Shown here: in pieces, positions 57,618-64,000 of the stretch
How the letters are laid out: the number at the start of each line of letters is the position of its first letter
How positions within the stretch are numbered: position 1 is the stretch's first letter
Source: Myrica gale
Taxonomy: Eukaryota; Streptophyta; Magnoliopsida; Fagales; Myricaceae
DNA length: 64,000 nt
Direction: 5' to 3'
Assembly: GCA_963930655.1 (NCBI GenBank)
Contig: OZ005605.1
Coordinates: 20,095,501-20,159,500 of the forward strand
Notes under the pieces: generated by a model
Databases searched by the model: none
What the model saw: the letters and a program-made list of their open reading frames with translations, nothing else
Told to the model about the DNA's origin: nothing
Program-made: the position numbers and the translations under genes

Positions 57618-60600
57618 TAATGATTCTACAAAGTGATACTGTCGATAAGAGTATTTATATGTTGCATAATTCCCATTGTGAAGCATAAAAGTCTTAAGTC
57701 CTTAGCCATAACATACAAATATTTTGATTTTTTTTTTCGAGTTTGACTTAATTAATCAGTTTTAATTCTTCTTTTTGTGAGTCTATGGGTTAACTACTTA
57801 TCCCAAAAAGGTCATTTCTTCGAATCTCAGCAAATTGATAAAATGTCTACGAAGTTAACGAAAAACACGTCACTACCAATTATCAGTCGACATCTAGATT
57901 CACTTAGCTCAGGTCGCTTCATAATATCACACTTTTCTAAGGGTGAGAAAAAATTCCGACTAAAATCAGAATTTCGAGTTCCATAATTTCAGTTTTGTTT
58001 TCGTCACAAATCAGAACTAGACGGGAATGCATTTTTTTTGTATTTTTTTGGAATCGAAACCGGAAATTTCGCTAATTCAGTCGGAATTTTTGGTTCTTTT
58101 TTTAATTAGTTTTTAAAAAATATGGCTCAAAATCTTGTAATTTTACTCTAGATTTTGGGTGAAAGTTTATTTTTTAGATAGGATTTAAAATATTGTAATT
58201 TTAAAATGGGGCTCACAACTTTTTTTGCTGCCCATACTTTTTTAATGTTGTAATTTTATTTTAGATTTTGAATGAATATTTATTTTACATGTTATTTATT
58301 GTTAATTTATAATGTATAATTAGAAAATTTGTACAAAACTTCGACCCAAAATGCCTAATGAGCTTATTAGGGCCCAAAAACATCTAAAAAAACTCACATA
58401 ATGAAACCGGAATTTATGGTTTCAATTCTGGAAATTCTAGTTCTGTTTCGTTAGTGAAATATGCTTATGTACTTTATTTGCTATTCGTGTTTGGACGGAA
58501 TACTTTATTGGGACAAATAGGTAACCCCAATGACTCTAAGTAAGAATTAAAACTGAGAACCAAAAAAATCACAAATAGATTTATCAAGCCTAATAAAAAA
58601 ATAAAGTATATTTTCTAAGTAGACGAAGAGTACTTACGTGTGTGTGTGTGAAGACTTTACAAGTTAGAGGAGTAATTTATTAGTTTGGGATCAAGTTTCC
58701 TTAAATAATTTAGACTCCATAGCTAACGTCGTGACTCTTGAACATAATCTAAGAATTAGGCTGAAATAATATATATTTTTCTTTATTTTACAGGACATTC
58801 ATGATTTGCATGCTATTTGCTAAATTAAACCTTTACTTGCATTTCGAAATGATTGAGAATAAGCCGAGAAAAAAAAATGATGATAAGCCGAAGCGGCGGA
58901 GAGGCACTATATATTGGTGGATATAGTCAGAGCTCTCTCCCTCTCCCTCTTCGTCCAATTAAGCTCTTCCACTTGATAGTTATATTCTTCCCCATGTTTC
59001 AAAAAAACCCAAACAAAAACACACGATGAAGTTTCGAGAACACTGTCTCAATGCGCCTCCATCGGGGATTTGGATGGGTTGCAGACTTGTAGATCGCCAT
59101 TTTGTATGATGATGTTTATGGAGGTGGAGTGGGCGCGCATGACAAATTTCAAGAGAGAAACTATAGTTGCCTCCCCGGAGAGCCAAGAGGCGTTCTCGTA
59201 GATATTGGAATTGGAGTTGCATAATGTTTTACTACTATAGTTGAAGCTTTTTGTGATCGCTGGTTATGTGTAACAGTGTGGAAGGTGTTTGTCAAAATTC
59301 CTAAATGACCATTCAGAAAGAAGATCTCTTTCCATTCTTATTAAACAGGTTCTTTTGGTAGTCACTTGTAAAATTATTCCATTGATTAACCATAAACAAA
59401 GTGGTTCCAAAAATTTGGATTGTGAAGAGTTGCATGTTGCTGTAGACATACTAAGTGCATAATATGTAGTTGTTTAAACGCCCATTGTAACCTGCAAGAT
59501 TGGGCATGCCAAAAAAGTGATTTTTTAAAAAAATTTCTTGACTCATACTTTTCGAAATAAAGAGATTTTTTTTTTCCTAGACTCATAATGGCAATGTGAA
59601 TGGGTGTTATTTTTAGTTTCAATCTCAGTTCCTCTTTATTGTAATGTAGTTGTTTAAAAATGACAGACACCAACATTGTTGCTTATGATAATAATCACAG
59701 GCTCAAAATTTTTATGCTATTTAAACTATAGGTACTAGAAAAAAAACTGGAAGTGTGGGGGCCTTGAAGGATCCTATGCATAAGCAAATTAATCAACTTT
59801 TCTTACTTAAGTTTACCTATGGATCTATTTTACTACTTGCAATGTTATATAGATATTATATAAAATAAGCAACCTAATGGAGACCCATTTCATAAGGTAA
59901 GTAGCAGAGCATTCTCATGGGTGAAGTATAGGTAACTCATAATAGATGAGATCGTCAACAACAAGCTTGAGTTGAGAGTAGCAGATTGAACACTAGTTCT
60001 CAAATTGGGAACAATACATTTAACACTAGTTCTTAAAATAAATAAATAAATCCAAGAAAACAAAGTTTCACTCCATTAAAGAGGAAAAACATGCATGATG
60101 GTACACATGAGACCATAAAATTTGGTCACCTTGACACTCAGCAACATAGCCTGACATTAGCCACTTAGGCATTTACCAAAAAGGCTTATGCACACTCATT
60201 AGATACAACAAAGCCAAAAGACGTATTATGCATGTGAATGTTCAAAGGCATCCTCACTCTCTATTAGGTAACTTGGGAATTTTAACAAACACCTATTATG
60301 TCGAACTTTAACCCAAAAATAATAGTTGTAACACTATGAGCTCTTAGATCTTTTTAACACTGAAGGTGAAGGTGAAGCTGAGTTGTGTGTCGCAAGTATT
60401 TTTTTTTTTTAATTTTTTCTTCATTTTATTTATCTATAGAAGGAGGGAAATAAGTTGAATAAAGACTAAGAGGAAGAGCATATGAGGCTTAGAGAGGAAA
60501 TTATCACAAAAAATTGAAGGAGAGGAAGAAGAGTTTAAGGTGGAGGAGAGGAAAGAGAGTCGTAGATGCCAGGATCCTTTTTGTTAAGGTTAATGTGATT

Positions 60601-60720
60601 TTTTTTTTCCTTTCCTAGCCGTCAGATCTCTTTTCTTACATGTGTCGTTCTTAAATTTAAAAATGGGAGGAAACGGGAGGCTACCCAACTGGAGGTGAGT
60701 CGCTCTCATATCATTCTCCG
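57618..60720. other. Intergenic; no gene seen
   Basis: About 3.1 kb without a recognisable gene. A segment near 57945-58470 repeats CGGAATTT/GAAATTCCG-like words at both ends, possibly a decayed transposon. A TATA-like ACTATATATT near 58902 precedes a CT-rich stretch and short frames at 58995-59110, but nothing there resembles a protein family. A GT microsatellite of about 6 units is near 58639. Confidence 0.35.
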
Positions 60721-61002
60721 TTGGTCCGGATCCGACGGTTGACACGGCTTCATGTCATTGATATGCTAACGAAACGTACAGGGCAGACTGGCAGAGAGTT
60801 TGGAGTCGGCGAGAGAATCGGAGAATTGAGGTCCGTCAGCCGGAGGCGACCACCTTCCTCCCCCTCTACCTTTTCCTTGTCTCTCTATTCGCTGCGTCGA
60901 ATCCCAGAAGCATCGAACAGATTTAATAAGCAGAAGCAGAAGACAGAACGAATTCAACGTTACAAATACAGGGAGAGAGGTAGGAAGTGTGAGGGAGAGG
61001 AA

Positions 61003-64000
61003 ATGTCGAAGAAGAAAGTGAGTGGGAACACGATGACTCTCAAGGACTTCCATGGCGGCTCTATCCCATCTGATCTCCCTCTTCCTTCTGCTCCCGGTGT
61101 GTAAGTACCTTTTTATCAACTTCTCTTCTAAACCTCTTTCGTGTATAATTATGAAGGATACGATCTAATTCTGTATGTAGTTGCAATCCTCTTCTGACTT
61201 CTCCATTATTGCTATTTCACATTAGAGAGGATTCGATTTGAGTTCAAAACTTAGTTACGTTTATGCTTGCATAAATCTTCCAGATATGAACTAGTCGATC
61301 TGCTTGTTCAAACCCTAGCTAAATTGCATTTTCTTTTCTCAATTGATTCTTTATTTAATATCTTCAGAATTGTGAGGCCCTCGGATCGCTCGGGTTACGA
61401 ACGCTCTAACTCGTGGGGAGACCCAATTGGACGATCGGATCAACGGTCTCGGCCACACTCGTCTCCCGCGACGAGGCATTTCGATGATAAGACTCCGTTT
61501 CTCACTCATACCGCGCGCATTGGCCGGAATTTTGACGAGGATGAGCGAAAACCCCTTGATGGTGTCTCATCCCCTCGTCGGACTATCAGTGACGAGAGCA
61601 TTCGGGTCCCGCCAACACATGTTGAGCTGAAGGCAGAGCATGGGCCGAGTGGGACTTTAGCGGGTCAGCAGGTGTTGGGTCCGAGTGGGGCAGTGAATTC
61701 TTATGCTGGGAAGGTTAGTGAGGTGACTTATTCTGGGCTAAATATGCAGAATTTAGGTGGACATAGTGGGCAGGGAGTTGGTGGCGGTCACCCGAATGCA
61801 TGGGCAGTTAGGAAGGAGGCGACAGAGGTCAATGAGCCTGTGCAGCAACCTGCCTGGCCTGGACCAAGTGCTGTTTCAAAGTTGGCTCATGCCAGTGCGC
61901 TTGAAAAGGTGTCGTCAGGTAGATGGCAACCAAAGCATTCATTCCATTATCAGCCAGATGTTGAGGTTATTATGTCGTTGGAGACAGAGAGCGACTTCCA
62001 GTCCAAGAGTTATGGTAATATCAGCTACAACAGGGTGGATGTTGCAGGTGCAGGAGAAAATTATGATGTGGCATTAGTGAGGCAGGCTGAAAGGGGTATG
62101 AATAATGAGGACATCAATCGTGTTGGGAAGGAATTCTCTGATTATGCAAGGGCTGGGGCTCCTGTGTATTCAGAACTAAAAGATAGGAATTCAACAATTC
62201 AGACAGATAGGACTTCAGTTGCTAGTAATGATGTGAAACCTGGTGGATCTGAATTGCATCCCCCAGTGCCTTCAGAACCAATAGAACGACCTAAGTTGAA
62301 GTTGCTTCCAAGAACAAGGCCATTGGGAAGTTCTGCAGAACAACCAGTTATTGATCAGGCACAGGTATCGGCAAGGTTACCCTCTGACTATTTGTTAAAG
62401 TACAAGTAAAGGAATGTGGAACTCACATTCAATTCCATGCACTTATTCCTGTTATCTCATGGATTATAGGGCTATCAATTGGTGAGTGACACTGTTCATG
62501 CTGAAACTGTTAATGAAATGTATGGAAATATTAATCCTGCAAAACCTAGCATAGCTAGCACTGAGAGTGCGAAGCCGGCTGTGGAGCGTCCCAAGTTGAA
62601 TTTAAAGCCTAGGTCACAGCTTTCTGAGCGATTGGAGGGTAACATTGAAAAAGAGAGGTCAGTAATTGATTCTATTTTTCAGTAATGCTCCTTGTTGGTT
62701 CAATATATAATATATTTTATCAATTAAATAAATGAATATGGCAAAATAAGAACCAAAAAATCTGTTTGTCACAACATTAGCAATTTCATGAGCCTATTGT
62801 GATGCCTGGAGGTGGATGATTTAGTTTTTGTCTCAACCTCTAAATTGAACACATTAACAGAATAAATGTCTTATGGACATCATGTTAATGTTTATCTAAA
62901 TTTTTGTTTTTGCTGATATCTTAATTGAAAAGGTTTCAAAATTCTGCATATGTAACGCTTACTCTATGTTTATCCCTTCAAAAACTCTTCTTCGTTTGGA
63001 TTCTCCTTAGGCGAAGGCCCCTCAAAACCCCCGAAAAATTAAGGAATTTTGTTTAATTTAGCTTTATTTTTTATTTTTTTGCCCTCCCCCAACAAGTTAC
63101 CATATTATAATTCCCCCCCCCACCGACAGCCATATCTTGTTTTCTGATATGCTTTGTTGACAATTGATTTAGCCCGTCTTCTACATTTCCTTTTTGTGTC
63201 TTTAATGTCATATGCAACAGATATTTTTGTTCTGCTATGCCATAAATGTTTAGGAGTTGCTTTCATTAAATACTTCTGTTCTATGTAGTGCATCTTTACT
63301 GCTGAGAAGAATGTGATGTATGAGTTGTCTAATATGAGAAAATCAGTTGTTATTGCAGTAGAGTAACATGGCAATCTGCAAATTTACTAACTTGTTTTCT
63401 GTATGTAGTCCAACATATGTTCTACCATTACAGTTCTATTTACGTAAGAAAAAAAAGGGATGCTGTGATCAAGTAGCGCTAGTTGGCTACATAGTGTGAG
63501 TTTCCCTCCACTGGTCCCACCTACAACCCCTTACATGGTTTAAACCCCAAACTGTCCTTAATGGAGGGCAGTTATTAACTTGGCCATAAAGCTTGGTGGC
63601 AACATCAATTTAGTCTATTACGTGGCACTTTTGGCCATCGCTTGTTGGGGCTGACAGGAGCCGTGGCAGCATTGTAACAATCACATCTACAAGGTTGGAA
63701 CCTGAAGTTTTTAACATTGAATATGTCCATCAATACGTGAAGAATAGGATTTCCTTGATTTATACCTTTGGGTTGGTCTGTAGAGCTATGAATTTTGTGA
63801 ATTCTGACGTAGGTCCTATAGAGTTTTGGTCTTAGTTTGTAAACATTGATCATGAGAGACCTGGGTTATTTTGGCGGTAACAGATAGCATGGCTCAAATG
63901 GTAGGTCATGGGAGATTTACTAAAAGCAATACTCTTCCTATCCTATTATGTCAGAAGAAGTATATTTTTTTTTGATAAGTATGTCAGAAGAAGTCTATAT
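61003..64000 (+). CDS. eIF4B-like translation initiation factor-related protein (5' part, runs off window)
   Basis: Exons 61003-61100, 61368-62364 and 62470-62657 are joined in phase; the last donor (GAGAG/GTCAGT) is followed by intron to the window end, so later exons lie outside. The start gives MSKKKVSGNTMTLKDFHGGS, then SDLPLPSAPGVIVRPSDR, an Arg/Ser/Pro-rich disordered body, and two related elements, ERPKLKLLPRTRPLG and ERPKLNLKPRSQLSERLEG. These elements and the overall make-up resemble plant proteins annotated as eIF4B-like or initiation-factor-related. There is no RNA recognition motif in the visible part. The upstream in-frame ATG at 60721 is disfavoured because the family starts at MSKKK. 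Exon 2 could alternatively end at AA/GTAAAG (62406), but only the 62364 donor keeps the frame into exon 3. Confidence 0.75.
63961..63979 (-). mobile_element. 19 bp LINE-tail micro-insertion with target duplication
   Basis: TATATTTTTTTTTGATAAG sits between two copies of TATGTCAGAAGAAG (63947-63960 and 63980-63993). On the minus strand it reads CTTATCAAAAAAAAA, the terminus of the LINE at 32948-33190. It appears to be an extremely 5'-truncated insertion within the intron of the eIF4B-like gene. Confidence 0.65.

Noticed and set aside
58980-59222. 80-codon minus-strand frame and a TATA-like box near 58902
   Set aside because: No family resemblance on either strand; the TATA-like word is in AT-rich DNA, where such words are common.
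60721-61002. N-terminal extension of the eIF4B-like protein from an upstream ATG
   Set aside because: The remembered family start is MSKKK...NTMTLKDFHGGS, and the extension is Arg-rich leader-like sequence without resemblance to any domain.

Overview
The window is plant nuclear DNA, most likely from a woody, tannin- and terpene-producing core eudicot. The evidence is GT-AG introns, a PsbQ precursor with a thylakoid Tat signal, a plant-type canonical H2A, anthocyanidin reductase, angiosperm TPS-b-type terpene synthases, and a Tekay-like chromovirus among many small DNA transposons. Genus cannot be fixed from the sequence alone. Exon coordinates were read by eye from splice sites, reading phase and remembered family sequences; no alignment or search was run.

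Genes in order: (1) 1271-8699, minus, a kinesin-14 of the ATK1/KIN14C type with about 17 exons, carrying a solo LTR in one intron. (2) 11288-12619, plus, PsbQ, oxygen-evolving complex subunit. (3) 15864-16477, plus, core histone H2A. (4) 16893-17623, minus, four-helix DUF1218 membrane protein of the VCC/DESIGUAL type. (5) 21601-24572, plus, HSA32, heat-stress-associated phosphosulfolactate-synthase-like protein. (6) 30043-32655, plus, anthocyanidin reductase. (7) 36203-38490, plus, a decayed terpene synthase. (8) about 50486-51090, minus, a small unrecognised two-exon gene candidate. (9) 53758-56304, plus, an apparently intact terpene synthase. (10) 61003 to beyond the window end, plus, the first exons of an eIF4B-like translation-initiation-factor-related protein. 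These are independent single genes, not a pathway cluster; only the two terpene synthases are related to each other.

Between the genes is a dense layer of mobile DNA. At 9.1-15.6 kb and 25-29.6 kb there are stacks of 150-350 bp MITEs, two of which interlock through overlapping target duplications. At 13.8 kb lies a CCGGTCCGG-rich hAT MITE. At 18.5-21.4 kb a degenerate CCGGTC-rich element is interrupted by a 1.24 kb hAT element and ends just before the HSA32 promoter. From 33.5 to 56.3 kb is a locally duplicated terpene synthase neighbourhood: paralogous flanks at 33.6 and 39.5 kb, two arrays of one roughly 110 bp minisatellite, a pseudogene interrupted by a hAT remnant, and the intact gene. 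The distal copy contains a Mutator-like element with roughly 280 bp inverted ends and a 10 bp target duplication, into which an 8.5 kb Ty3 chromovirus inserted recently. LINE debris includes a 3' end at 32.95 kb, two RNase H remnants, and a 19 bp micro-insertion with a 14 bp target duplication at the right edge. No clearly new molecular system was found; the strongest novelty is the nested, datable architecture of the terpene synthase duplication and the unrecognised small gene with its G-box cluster.
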